A stretch of DNA of 64,000 bases from Schaalia cardiffensis (GTDB lineage: Bacteria; Actinomycetota; Actinomycetes; Actinomycetales; Actinomycetaceae): NCBI RefSeq assembly GCF_016405145.1, contig NZ_JAEKIA010000009.1:1-64000 (forward strand), read 5' to 3'. Below the pieces are notes generated by a model. That model saw only the letters and a program-made list of their open reading frames with translations, was not told the DNA's origin and did no database searches. This document shows, piece by piece, positions 44,089-52,498 of this stretch (its first letter is position 1; every line of letters begins with the position of its first letter). A program made the translations under genes and the position numbers.

Positions 44089-44125
44089 AAGCCCCAGAAC
44101 CTCTGGAAATGAGGTTCTGGGGCTT
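44089..44125 (-). terminator. Rho-independent terminator of tRNA-Pro
   Basis: A perfect 15-bp stem (44089-44103 with 44111-44125) with a seven-base loop, followed on the minus strand by TTTCTC. It lies nine bases past the tRNA-Pro 3' end; it could also end the CDF gene transcript coming from the other side. Confidence 0.85.
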
Positions 44126-44133
44126 GTGAGAAG

Positions 44134-44207
44134 TCGGGGTGACAGGATTTGAACCTGCGACATCCTGCTCCCAAAGCAGGCGCGCTACCAAACTGCGCCA
44201 CACCCCG
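44134..44207 (-). tRNA. tRNA-Pro (anticodon TGG)
   Basis: A complete cloverleaf on the minus strand: acceptor CGGGGTG pairs with CACCCCG, discriminator A, anticodon loop TTTGGGA with anticodon TGG between CCTGC and GCAGG, and T arm GGTTCAAATCC. CCA is not encoded. Confidence 0.96.
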
Positions 44208-44317
44208 TGACAGAGCCTGTACGAGCTCTTCGCTTCCTAGATCATAAGGGGCCGAAGCGGATAATTCGCAATCGAGCGCTTTGCCGGTTAAGATTGTGCC
44301 TGCACGCCTCGTGCGTT

Positions 44318-44391
44318 GCGGATGTAGCTCAATGGTAGAGCCTCTGCCTTCCAAGCAGATCACGCGGGTTCGATTCCCGTCATCCGCTCCA
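44318..44391 (+). tRNA. tRNA-Gly (anticodon TCC)
   Basis: A complete cloverleaf: acceptor GCGGATG pairs with CATCCGC, anticodon loop CTTCCAA with anticodon TCC, T arm GGTTCGATTCC. The 3' CCA is encoded (44389-44391). TAAGAT at 44289-44294 could be the -10 box. Confidence 0.96.
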
Positions 44392-44393
44392 GG

Positions 44394-44424
44394 AAGCCCC
44401 GGAATCCTCGAGATTCCGGGGCTT
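44394..44424 (+). terminator. Rho-independent terminator of tRNA-Gly
   Basis: A 13-bp stem (44394-44406 with 44412-44424) with a five-base loop, three bases past the encoded CCA and ending in a short T run. Confidence 0.85.
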
Positions 44425-44703
44425 TTCACGTCAAATGAGCTTCTTGCTTGCGACTCCCCCGGTCTTCACTGATTGAGCCATGTGAGTGGCACGAGCGCTC
44501 CGAAGCTTCTCTCTGATGTCTTGAGGAAGGCAGCGGCTCGATTCAAGTCAGCGGCAGGTGAGCGGCAAGTCCGGATCAACACTGCATTCCCCACGATTCA
44601 CGATCCGAAGTACCTCTCTTAGACGCACAAGCGCGATCGATATCGGCGGAGGTCCCGCATTGAGGCGAGGGCCCTCGCGCCAGGGCTAGTGCCCTCCTCA
44701 GAC

Positions 44704-45081
44704 CTAGATGATGGACATGAGGCTCTCAACAAGGTCACCCATGCCCTCGCCGACTCCTCGAGTGGTTGAACGGGTTGTCCCCGCTTCCTTCCAATGCTCC
44801 AGCAGTGTGCTCTTGGCACGCTCGAGCTCCTCCACAGCATCGTTCTTCATCTTCACTAAGAAGGCGCTCCCAGCACCTCCGAGGAGTGTGGCCACCCCGG
44901 TGACGATCGCTTGAACCGAGTGCCCCAAAGTGGCAAGGAGTATCCCCACTATCAAGGCCATAGCTGTGGCGGTGCCAACGGCGTAGAGGAGGTTCCAGAA
45001 TCGTCTCGCATTGCGCGAAGCCCGTTGTACTTCACTCAATGCGATGGCCACAGGAATGGGGGTTTCAGACGTGGGTGTCAT
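44704..45081 (-). CDS. Small membrane protein of unknown function
   Basis: A 125-residue product starting at ATG 45081 (an in-frame start at 45102 adds seven residues). After a hydrophilic N-terminus there are two hydrophobic segments at about residues 32-53 (LLYAVGTATAMALIVGILLATL) and 57-75 (VQAIVTGVATLLGGAGSAFLV), then a charged stretch (KMKNDAVEELERAKSTLLEHWKEA) that could be a coiled coil and a Gly-rich end. No family is recognised. The ribosome site is weak (GAGG about ten bases upstream). The consistent two-helix pattern supports a real gene, but no homology can be claimed. Confidence 0.55.
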   Translation of the reverse strand: MTPTSETPIPVAIALSEVQRASRNARRFWNLLYAVGTATAMALIVGILLATLGHSVQAIVTGVATLLGGAGSAFLVKMKNDAVEELERAKSTLLEHWKEAGTTRSTTRGVGEGMGDLVESLMSII

Positions 45082-45515
45082 TGCTCTCGCACCTCGCCAC
45101 ATGTGATTCGGCGCCCTTGCGAGGCTGGACCTTCGTAGCAGGATGCCCCGCCAAGAGCCTTCGAATGAGTCTACCCGACCCCACCTTCACAGACGGTGCT
45201 TCGGACCTTCATAGACGATGCTTCAGGAGCAGCGCCTCAATGATCGCTGGAGTGTGTCGTCCACCTCGCACTATTCCGCTGCCAAGCACTTGATCGACAG
45301 CTCGGCGGGACGATAATCCAGTGTTCGAAGAGGCGCCAGCTCCTCAAGCTCTTTTCGTGCACCTATCGGCCCGTGGCACACGGGGCTCGTCAGAGCTTGC
45401 CCCTAAAACGTCAAGCCCCAGGTTTTATAGAGGGTGTTTCATCTGGTTTTCACCAACTTGTGCTGGTGCCTGTGGTTGTGGCTGGGGCGCTTGTTCGGAG
45501 GTCGCGCAGGCTCGC
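45082..45515. other. Intergenic region without recognisable features
   Basis: No gene, RNA or clear hairpin is supported here. Open frames in this stretch are short or antisense to the surface-protein gene. Confidence 0.5.
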
Positions 45516-46550
45516 TCAGACGCGGCGTCCGCGCTTGAACGCCAACGCCACAGTGCCGACTGCGGTCAGCAGGAGTGCGGCACCGAGTGGGCCAACGCTC
45601 ATCGCACCGGTCCTGGCCAGTCTCCCAGAGTTCTTGGCGCTCTTGGTCACCGGCTTAGTCGGATTGGCATCCGACGCGGCGGGGGGAGTCGCATCGCTGG
45701 GTGCTGTGGAGGCGCTGGATGATCCGTTCGAGGCCGGGGCCGGGGCCTTGGTGGTGATGCGGAAGGAGGGTGCCGCCACGGGCTTGTCGTCCACGGTGAT
45801 CTCCGGGGTGTAGACGGCCTCCTTGCCGTTGGCATCGGGGGCCTGACGGGTGACAGAGACGCTTGCTCGCCATGTCCCCTCGCCGTCCACCTTCCCGGTC
45901 ACGGCCAGGCCGTCGGCAGTGACCACAGGCTCAACGCTAGGGGCTTCCGGGGCCGCCGGCGCGGGCTGCGTCTGAGAGCCCAAGGTCCAGGCGGCCAGGT
46001 TCTCCCCTCCGAAATCCCCACGACGGAACGCGGTGAGCCGCGCTCCGCTTTCGGGGACCGTGCAGGTCACGGTCGTCTGCTCACCCGGGTGAAGTTTTTG
46101 TTCCTCGGGAGAGCACGTTCCGCCAGGCAGTTCGTTCCCCGAGGCGTCAGTGATGTGGAAGCGCATGTCCGCGGGGTGGGCGAACAAGCCGTTGCCGTTC
46201 TCAATAAGCAGCGAGACCCTATGCGGCGAGGTCGGTGAAACCTGAGAGGGGATGGTGATCTCGTAGGTTCTCGTGACCGTGGCGCTTGGGTCGACGTCCA
46301 GGGCGTCGGGCGGCGAGTCTAGTAGGCCGACCTGCGGGGTGCTCCAGACTGTGTCAGGTCCAGGCTGGTCAGTCGTATAGGAGGCGGAGAGACTGCCGAA
46401 GGAGTTCGGACCTGCACACTGGAATCCCAGACCGGTACACGCTAAGGGCGGCTGATCCGCAGCGAGCGCGGTGGCAGACGAGAGGAAGACACCTCCGACC
46501 ACTGTGGCGGCGGTGACCGCAGACACAGCGAATGGACGACGGAATTTCAT
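45516..46550 (-). CDS. Secreted surface protein with LAxTG sortase signal
   Basis: A 344-residue wall-anchored protein. ATG 46550 follows GAGG at a proper distance; residues 1-31 are a signal peptide (KFRRPFAV...ATALAAD). The mature part is beta-rich, with a Cys pair near the start (ACTGLGFQCAG) and another (GTCSPEE..VTCTVPE), then an Ala/Pro/Ser/Thr-rich stalk. The C-terminus is a sortase signal: LARTG, a hydrophobic helix (PLGAALLLTAVGTVALAF) and a basic tail KRGRRV. LAxTG is typical of class E sortase substrates in high-GC Gram-positives. No sortase gene lies in the window. Ligand unknown. Confidence 0.85.
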   Translation of the reverse strand: MKFRRPFAVSAVTAATVVGGVFLSSATALAADQPPLACTGLGFQCAGPNSFGSLSASYTTDQPGPDTVWSTPQVGLLDSPPDALDVDPSATVTRTYEITIPSQVSPTSPHRVSLLIENGNGLFAHPADMRFHITDASGNELPGGTCSPEEQKLHPGEQTTVTCTVPESGARLTAFRRGDFGGENLAAWTLGSQTQPAPAAPEAPSVEPVVTADGLAVTGKVDGEGTWRASVSVTRQAPDANGKEAVYTPEITVDDKPVAAPSFRITTKAPAPASNGSSSASTAPSDATPPAASDANPTKPVTKSAKNSGRLARTGAMSVGPLGAALLLTAVGTVALAFKRGRRV

Positions 46551-46906
46551 GGGGAACCTCGTTCTGGAGAATAGGACACACAACAAAGTGAGGACAGCCT
46601 AACCGAGTTTCAGCTGTGACGGTAATACGGAACCGGAGGAGTTCTGGTGCAGGTTGTGGTGACACTAGGGATGAGAGCTTTGTGGAGTTCCCTTCGACCG
46701 AAACTGGCCACTCCCGAACGGTTGCGCACAATGCATCCAGCAAGGTCGCCTGGCATACAAAAAGGGCTTTGAACAGGCGCATCTCATGCAATGCGGAGTG
46801 CCTTTTCGTGTGGGACCCGATCGCATAGCCGACGATCCAATTGGAGAACACGTCCCAAGCAGTGCAACGCAAAACCCCCGGAATGCAGGCTTCCGGGGGT
46901 CTTATC
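46551..46906. other. Intergenic region between the surface-protein gene and tRNA-His
   Basis: No gene is supported apart from the tRNA-His terminator at 46874-46900. The promoter of the surface-protein gene should lie here; TATTCT about 20 bases before its start is a possible -10 box without a clear -35. Confidence 0.4.
46874..46900 (-). terminator. Rho-independent terminator of tRNA-His
   Basis: A perfect 10-bp stem (46874-46883 with 46891-46900) with a seven-base loop, followed on the minus strand by TTT. It begins seven bases past the tRNA 3' end. Confidence 0.85.
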
Positions 46907-46983
46907 TGGGGTGGCTGACGGGACTCGAACCCGCGACGTCCTGGACCACAACCAGGTGCTCTACCAACTGAACTACAGCCACC
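46907..46983 (-). tRNA. tRNA-His (anticodon GTG)
   Basis: A complete cloverleaf on the minus strand: acceptor GTGGCTG pairs with CAGCCAC, with the extra 5' G typical of tRNA-His at 46983 facing discriminator C; anticodon loop TTGTGGT with anticodon GTG; T arm GGTTCGAGTCC. CCA is encoded (complement of 46907-46909). Confidence 0.96.
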
Positions 46984-47171
46984 ATCGATGCGCTTCACAC
47001 GCAACGAAGGGAACTCTAGCAAAGAATGCGCGCCACGCGAAATCCAGGAGGATCAGGGGCAAGTGGCATCCGGCACGTCACTAGTTCCCCCCCGCTCCAC
47101 GACAAGGAAAACCTCAACGCAGAAAACGGGGCGCGCCCCGTAAGGGACGCGCCCTGCCCAGCTTCCAACGT

Positions 47172-47525
47172 CTACGCCCAACCCAGCTCGTGGAGGGCCT
47201 CGTCGTCGATTCCGAAATAGTGTCCGACCTCGTGGATCACGGTGATGCGGACTTCTTTGGCGACTTCCTCCTCCGTTTCGCACATCGCCAGAGTCGGCTT
47301 GCGGAACACAAGGATCCTGTCAGGCAGAACACCCACATAATCACATCGTTGCGTCAAAGCAACGCCGTCATACACGCCGAGAGTATCGGGCTCCATATCG
47401 GCAGGCGGCTCGTCCTCGACGAAGATCGCGACATTGTCCAGGCGATCCCAGAACTCATCGGGGATCTCCTCAAGAGCCTCAGCGACGAGATCCTCGAAAG
47501 CCTGGGGGCTCATTTCAACAGGCAC
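47172..47525 (-). CDS. Metallopeptidase family protein (zincin-like)
   Basis: A 117-residue cytoplasmic protein of the actinobacterial zincin-like metallopeptidase family. The zinc motif HEVGHYFGI (HExxH) lies near residue 99 in VRITVIHEVGHYFGIDDEALHELGW; the conserved upstream part is FEDLVAEALEEIPDEFWDRLDNVAIFVEDEP. The length is normal for the family. The GTG start at 47525 has GGAG about 11 bases upstream. It begins 18 bases after the ATP-grasp gene stop, suggesting one transcript. The substrate is unknown; despite the motif, peptidase activity has not to my knowledge been shown for the family. Confidence 0.85.
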   Translation of the reverse strand: MPVEMSPQAFEDLVAEALEEIPDEFWDRLDNVAIFVEDEPPADMEPDTLGVYDGVALTQRCDYVGVLPDRILVFRKPTLAMCETEEEVAKEVRITVIHEVGHYFGIDDEALHELGWA

Positions 47526-47543
47526 GCTCAGCCAGACTCCTCA

Positions 47544-48461
47544 TCACCAGTGGGCGCGCACGGAGATCGCGTCAGCAAAATTGCCGAGCGCTTCAGGAGT
47601 TGCCGCAAGGTAGAGGTCGGCATCGACGAGCGACACCTCCATCACCCGGAAGGAACCCTCGTCATCGGGCACAATGTCAACACGGTTGAAGAGGAACTGC
47701 TCGTCGCGTCCAATGCGCTCACGAACATACGCGTGCAGGACCCGACGAATCCGCTCGCCCCACTGCCAGGCAATGTGATCAGCGGCTTCCGCAGTGACCA
47801 CAGCCTCGTGCATAGTGGGTTCGGTGATCGTCGCAGGGTGGAGGACCGCTCGCTTCTCAACGGCGTGGGACACCAGACCATTGAAGAACACGAGCGAAAT
47901 CTCACCGTGCGTATCGATCTCTTCGAGATAACGCTGAAGCATGACAGTACGTCCCGCGCCCAGGAGCTGCTGAACCTGAGCAATAGCGGCCTGGCGCTGC
48001 GCCGTCGATACGGTCGTGTACCGGCCAATGTCCCGCACGCCTGAAGACACCGCCGGTTTGACGATGAACTCGCCGGAAGCCGGGAAGCGCGTGTGGATCT
48101 GATGCTTCGACAGATTCTGCTCCGGTTCCAGCCACGCCGTCGGGATCGTGGGAAGACCGCGCTTTTCAAGGGAACGCAAGTAGGTCTTGTGGGTGTTCCA
48201 CTCGAGAATATCCGGATGGTTCAAGATCCTTGGGACCTTCTTGGTCCACTCAAGGAAAGCCTGACGCTGGAGAGGATAGTCCGACACCGAACGGACAATG
48301 ACTGTTCCAGCGTCCGTCCAATCAACATCCGGGTCATTCCAGATCTTGATGCTCGGGTCGCAGCCGCGTTCAGCGAGCGCGTCGAGTAGGCCTTCCTCGC
48401 CGTGGTACAGATTCGACATTGCGGAGGAAGTTGCAAGAGTAACTTTTGGCTTCGTTGTCAT
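47544..48461 (-). CDS. ATP-grasp domain protein of unknown specificity
   Basis: A 305-residue protein resembling the RimK/glutathione synthase-type ATP-grasp enzymes: an N-terminal pre-ATP-grasp domain, then EFIVKPAVSSGVRDIGRYT (ATP-binding Lys and a Ser-Ser-Gly loop), VMLQRYLEEIDTHGEISLVFFNG (hinge and phosphate contacts) and a C-terminal FRVMEVSLVDADLYLA, in which Glu and Asp would hold magnesium. Such enzymes make carboxylate-amine ligations via acylphosphates; the substrates here are unknown. The ATG at 48461 has no ribosome site but TATCTT seven bases upstream, so it may be leaderless; an in-frame ATG at 48482 is the alternative. A metallopeptidase gene follows. Confidence 0.75.
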   Translation of the reverse strand: MTTKPKVTLATSSAMSNLYHGEEGLLDALAERGCDPSIKIWNDPDVDWTDAGTVIVRSVSDYPLQRQAFLEWTKKVPRILNHPDILEWNTHKTYLRSLEKRGLPTIPTAWLEPEQNLSKHQIHTRFPASGEFIVKPAVSSGVRDIGRYTTVSTAQRQAAIAQVQQLLGAGRTVMLQRYLEEIDTHGEISLVFFNGLVSHAVEKRAVLHPATITEPTMHEAVVTAEAADHIAWQWGERIRRVLHAYVRERIGRDEQFLFNRVDIVPDDEGSFRVMEVSLVDADLYLAATPEALGNFADAISVRAHW

Positions 48462-48575
48462 ACGTTCAAAGATACCCGGCATTCCTCATCGCCGAGGACG
48501 CGATGACTGTCCCTTCGGGGCCGAAGTCCCATGAGTTCGGTCCCATTCAGTCTGCGCCCCACAGACCCCAGGGGC

Positions 48576-49712
48576 TCAGCGAAGACCGAGGTCGCGTTCA
48601 AGAGCCTGCTCAAGAAGCGCGTCGATCAGGGCTGCATAGCCCATTCCTGCCGCTTTCCACATCTGCGGATACATCGAGATCGGAGTGAAACCGGGCATTG
48701 TGTTGACCTCGTTAATGATGACCGTGCCCGCTTCCTCGTCGTGGAAGAAGTCCACCCGGGCAAGCCCCTCGCATTCGAGGGCTTCGAATGCTTTCGCTGC
48801 GGTCCAACGGATTTGCGCCTCGAACTCGGGAGCAACCTTCGCCGGGCAGACCAGGCCGATCGCTTCGGTGTCGATGTACTTGAGTTCGTAGTCGTAAAAC
48901 TCGCCTTCAGGGACCTCGATCTCACCCAATGGAGCGGTCCTCGGACGCATTCCAGTGCCCCCAAGGACGCCGCATTCGATCTCGCGCCCCGAAATCGCCG
49001 CCTCCACGATGACACGCGGATCCGAGTTCTGCGCTTCCTTAATCGCCGTCGCCAAACCCTGAGGGGAATCGACTCGGGTAATGCCGATCGAGGAGCCCGC
49101 CCGGCAAGGTTTAACGAACACCGGGTAGCCGAGTTCCCCTACGCGCCTCGCGCACTCCTCAGGGTCATCCTCCCAGTCCATCGGGGTGATGAGCTCCCAG
49201 GTTCCGACATCAATGCCCGCAGCTGCCAGGACAGTCTTCGTCAGATGCTTGTCCATTGAAATCGCGCTCGAGGTGACGCCGCAGCCGACGTAGTGCACAT
49301 TCGCCATCTCGAACAGGCCCTGGATTGTTCCATCCTCACCGTAGGGTCCGTGCAGGAGTGGGAAAACCACATCCACATGCCCCAAGTCGCGCACATTCGC
49401 AACCTTCGATTCGGGGGACGCGGGATCGCCCTCGTAGGTGACTTCCAGGAGAGAACCAGAGCCGGGAGCAAGGACGACTCTCGAGGCGCCCGCTTGAACC
49501 GATTGTCCGCGCCCCTCGCGAAACTCCAAGAGTGAGGGGTTGTCTTCGACGAGGACCCATTCGCCCTCGTGGGTGATGCCGACGGGAAGAACATCCCATT
49601 TCGTCCGATCAATGGCCTTGAGGATTCCGGCTGCCGTCGCGCACGAGACCTCGTGCTCGCCCGAACGACCGCCGAACACGATGAGGACGCGACGCTTGGA
49701 GGTTTGAGTCAT
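48576..49712 (-). CDS. ddl: D-alanine--D-alanine ligase
   Basis: A 378-residue ATP-grasp ligase that makes the D-Ala-D-Ala dipeptide of peptidoglycan. Family segments are FGGRSGEHEVSCATA, FPLLHGPYGEDGTIQG, PVFVKPCRAGSSIGITRV, and the C-terminal ARVDFFHDEEAGTVIINEVNTMPGFT with the metal-binding Glu and Asn. ATG 49712 lacks a ribosome site; TACCCT ends seven bases before it, pointing to a leaderless start. It lies 149 bases after gpsA on the same strand, the usual actinobacterial gpsA-ddl neighbourhood. Confidence 0.95.
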   Translation of the reverse strand: MTQTSKRRVLIVFGGRSGEHEVSCATAAGILKAIDRTKWDVLPVGITHEGEWVLVEDNPSLLEFREGRGQSVQAGASRVVLAPGSGSLLEVTYEGDPASPESKVANVRDLGHVDVVFPLLHGPYGEDGTIQGLFEMANVHYVGCGVTSSAISMDKHLTKTVLAAAGIDVGTWELITPMDWEDDPEECARRVGELGYPVFVKPCRAGSSIGITRVDSPQGLATAIKEAQNSDPRVIVEAAISGREIECGVLGGTGMRPRTAPLGEIEVPEGEFYDYELKYIDTEAIGLVCPAKVAPEFEAQIRWTAAKAFEALECEGLARVDFFHDEEAGTVIINEVNTMPGFTPISMYPQMWKAAGMGYAALIDALLEQALERDLGLR

Positions 49713-49861
49713 GGGCACCAGGGTATCGCCCAGGAAGTCTCCTCCCCCACTCGAGGGGCCGCGCGCCTTAGACCAGAGTCAGCGCCGTCCCCTCAAGACC
49801 GCAGTTCACACCACTTCAAGCAGGGCCAACCCGCGTTAAGTATCGCCTCGAAGGAGCATGT

Positions 49862-50893
49862 CTAAACGAGTTCGATCCTCCATCCGTCCATCTTCTGCGG
49901 ACGCGAGAGGAGCATCTGCCCCATCTGCTCGATGGAAGCCCCATCTCGGACGACTGATACGACGGCACTGATGATCGGCACGTCCACGTTCAAAGACTTC
50001 GCGAGGGCGAGGATCGGTTCTGCTGAACGGGCACCCTCAACGACGCCGGGAGAAAGGGCGATCGCCTCTTCGACGCTCATCCCCTGACCAACCCGGTGGC
50101 CGAAAGAGAAGTTGCGTGACAGGCGCGAGGAGCAGGTCGCCATGAGATCCCCCACTCCCGCGAGCCCCGAAAAAGTCTGGGGGTCCGCGCCCAGCGCAGT
50201 TCCCAGGCGAGTGATTTCCGCAAGACCTCGGGTGATGAGGGTCGCCCTCGTGTTCACGCCAAAGCCCATGCCTTCTGCGGCGCCGATCGCGACGGCGATG
50301 ACATTCTTCGCAGCTCCCGCGATCTCTGAGCCGATGACATCGGTCGACACATAGGGACGGAAGTAGGAGGTGTGGCAGCTTTTCGCGAGGGAACTCGCAA
50401 GCTCAAGATTCGTCGAGGCGATGACGGTTGCCGTGGGGTTGTGCTCGGCGATCTCGCGCGAAAGATTGGGGCCGGAGAGGATGGCGATCCTCGATTCATC
50501 GGCTCCACTCGCTTGAGCGATGATCTCGTCCACGCGTAACAGGCTCTCGAGTTCGAGCCCCTTGGCAAGAGAAAGGAAGACCGCATCCTCAGCGAGGTGG
50601 TCGCGAGCGGACTCGAGGGTGGGACGGACCGCAGCGACCGGCACGGCCACGACGATCATCTGCGAGCCCTCGACGGCCTGAGCGATGTCGCTGGTCGCGC
50701 TGATCCGCTCCGATAGTTCAATTCCTGGCAGGTAGCTCGCGTTCTCACCGGAGTTAATGAACTCAACGACGTCCGCGTTGCGACCCCACATCGAGACCTC
50801 TAGTCCCGCATCGGCGAGAATCTGGGCGAAAGTCGTTCCCCAGGCTCCGGTGCCCAGGACTGTGGCGCGCGAGTAGGCACGTTCATCACTCAT
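49862..50893 (-). CDS. gpsA: Glycerol-3-phosphate dehydrogenase (NAD(P)+)
   Basis: A 343-residue cytoplasmic enzyme making sn-glycerol-3-phosphate for phospholipids. The NAD(P) motif is VLGTGAWGTTFAQILADAG, followed by SLAKGLE and LSGPNLSREIA, and the catalytic region AGAAKNVIAVAIGAAEGMGFGVNTRA with the conserved Lys. ATG 50893 has no ribosome site; TAGGCT ends seven bases upstream, again a leaderless pattern. It pairs functionally with plsC, encoded 800 bases upstream on the same strand. Confidence 0.95.
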   Translation of the reverse strand: MSDERAYSRATVLGTGAWGTTFAQILADAGLEVSMWGRNADVVEFINSGENASYLPGIELSERISATSDIAQAVEGSQMIVVAVPVAAVRPTLESARDHLAEDAVFLSLAKGLELESLLRVDEIIAQASGADESRIAILSGPNLSREIAEHNPTATVIASTNLELASSLAKSCHTSYFRPYVSTDVIGSEIAGAAKNVIAVAIGAAEGMGFGVNTRATLITRGLAEITRLGTALGADPQTFSGLAGVGDLMATCSSRLSRNFSFGHRVGQGMSVEEAIALSPGVVEGARSAEPILALAKSLNVDVPIISAVVSVVRDGASIEQMGQMLLSRPQKMDGWRIELV

Positions 50894-50944
50894 GTGTGAG
50901 AGCCTACCTGTAGTCCTCGCCTCACAGTGCTCAAGGAGTCAGTA

Positions 50945-51592
50945 GTGTCTCGTCCTTTCATCTCTGCCCCGCTTCTCATTGCTTCGCTGCTCGTCCTCGG
51001 AGCTTGCCAGGCGACTCCAGGCGAGCAGTCCTCCTCGCAGGCTCCCCAATCCGCTCACAGCACCCCTGCACCTCACGCGCAGTCCTCTTCCCAGTCCTCG
51101 GCTCTTCCCTCCACTCAAGACCCCGCAGAAACCCAAGCCCTCTCAGCGATCAACGGCGAGCAGTGGGTCACCTCCCTTGAGCCTCTCATGGCTCAGGTGG
51201 GCGAGGCGCCCATGGTCTTCCATGATCTACGTCTAGGCGATCACGAGGGCTTTTACCGGGTCGTCGTCGAATTCAGCGGCGAAGGCGTCCCCGGATACTT
51301 CCAATCCTGGACGGATGCTCCTGTCGAACTGGGCCGAGGCCGACCGCTTCCTGTCGCAGGTGACGCATTCCTCGACCTCGCGATCACGGGCACAGCGATG
51401 CCCTCAAGCGATGAACTCAACGCCGAGTATTACGCGGGCGAGCGCAATCTTGAGCTCGGGCCCCTTGATGTTCGCGAGGATGGGACCTTCGAAGACACGA
51501 CGCATATCGTGATCGGCATGGACCAGGCGAGGAAGTTCCAGATCGGCTTTTTGAAGAACCCGACTCGAATGGTCATTGACATTCAAAAGTGA
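50945..51592 (+). CDS. AMIN-like domain lipoprotein
   Basis: A 215-residue lipoprotein starting at GTG 50945, seven bases after AAGGAG (50932-50937). The lipobox LGAC gives lipidated Cys21. A Ser/Gln/Ala-rich linker runs to about residue 65. The C-terminal 150 residues (VFHDLRLGDHEGFYRVVVEFSG...GYFQSWTDAPVELGRG...LDLAITGTAMP...IGMDQARKFQIGFLKNPTRMVIDIQK) resemble the AMIN-like domain of actinobacterial lipoproteins, related to the AMIN domain that targets amidases to peptidoglycan. It is the only plus-strand gene in a run of minus-strand envelope genes and is divergent from gpsA. Confidence 0.78.
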   Translation: MSRPFISAPLLIASLLVLGACQATPGEQSSSQAPQSAHSTPAPHAQSSSQSSALPSTQDPAETQALSAINGEQWVTSLEPLMAQVGEAPMVFHDLRLGDHEGFYRVVVEFSGEGVPGYFQSWTDAPVELGRGRPLPVAGDAFLDLAITGTAMPSSDELNAEYYAGERNLELGPLDVREDGTFEDTTHIVIGMDQARKFQIGFLKNPTRMVIDIQK

Positions 51593-51691
51593 AGCGCTGA
51601 GGTGGAGCTCTGGGAGAAGGGGAGCCTGAATTCAAGGCACCCCCCGTGCGGGCCAACCTCAAGACCCCAGTCGGCCCAAGATCCGAGTGGC

Positions 51692-52471
51692 TCAGCTCCT
51701 CTTCCTCTTCGCGGCCTTCTTCGCCTTCTTCGCCCTCTGCTTCTGCTCGTCTTCCCACCAGGGGCCGGCCTTCGTGTAGGCCTTCCAGATCCGCTCCGGA
51801 GCTTTCGCCCCGCGAAGGTCCTCAACACCCGCAGTAACGGCATCGCGGATCCGCGTGGTGAGTTCTTCGACGGCCTCGTGGTCCTTCGAGCCGGCTTCCG
51901 AGATGAGATCGTCCATCTTCACAGGGGGCATGAAGGTGTAAGAGACCTTCTGGCCAGGGCGCATATCGGGCACTGAGGCGAAACGATCCATAATGTCCTG
52001 CGGCCCCCACTGTGCAACCGGGATGACGGGCACACCCGTGTCGAGTGCGAGGCGAGCGGCACCCGTCTTGAAGGACATCGGCCACATATCCGGTTCTTGG
52101 GTGTGAGTCCCCTCAGGCCAAATGCACACGACCTCACCACTGTTCAAGGCTCGGGTCGCAGGAAGGAGAGCCTGGGATGGGTTCTTCTCCCGATCAACGG
52201 GGATCAATCCCATACCGTTGATGATCTTGCCGAAGACGGGCACGCCGAACATGGACTTCTTCGCAAGGAAACGCACGGGGACACCCCGTTTCATGAAATA
52301 CCAGCAGACGCACAGCGGATCCACATCCGACAAGTGGTTGAACACGAGCAGATAGGGACCCTTTTCTGGGATGTTCTCAGTTCCCGTGGCCCTGATCTTC
52401 ACCCAAGGAGTCATGATCGGCGTCAAAACGGCTTGAGCGAAGCGATAGAAACCCGTGATTGAACTCGTCAT
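51692..52471 (-). CDS. plsC: 1-acyl-sn-glycerol-3-phosphate acyltransferase
   Basis: A 259-residue PlsC-type acyltransferase making phosphatidic acid. Block I is NHLSDVDPL (H-x4-D), block II GMGLIPVDREK, block III WPEGTHTQ and block IV VPVIPVAQWG. The C-terminal 35 residues are highly basic (KQRAKKAKKAAKRKRS), which may bind membrane phosphates. ATG 52471 has TAGACT seven bases upstream and no proper ribosome site, a leaderless pattern even though murA and the kinase-like gene lie upstream on the same strand. Confidence 0.92.
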   Translation of the reverse strand: MTSSITGFYRFAQAVLTPIMTPWVKIRATGTENIPEKGPYLLVFNHLSDVDPLCVCWYFMKRGVPVRFLAKKSMFGVPVFGKIINGMGLIPVDREKNPSQALLPATRALNSGEVVCIWPEGTHTQEPDMWPMSFKTGAARLALDTGVPVIPVAQWGPQDIMDRFASVPDMRPGQKVSYTFMPPVKMDDLISEAGSKDHEAVEELTTRIRDAVTAGVEDLRGAKAPERIWKAYTKAGPWWEDEQKQRAKKAKKAAKRKRS

Positions 52472-52498
52472 GGCCTTGAGTCTAGCGAGGAGCGCCGC

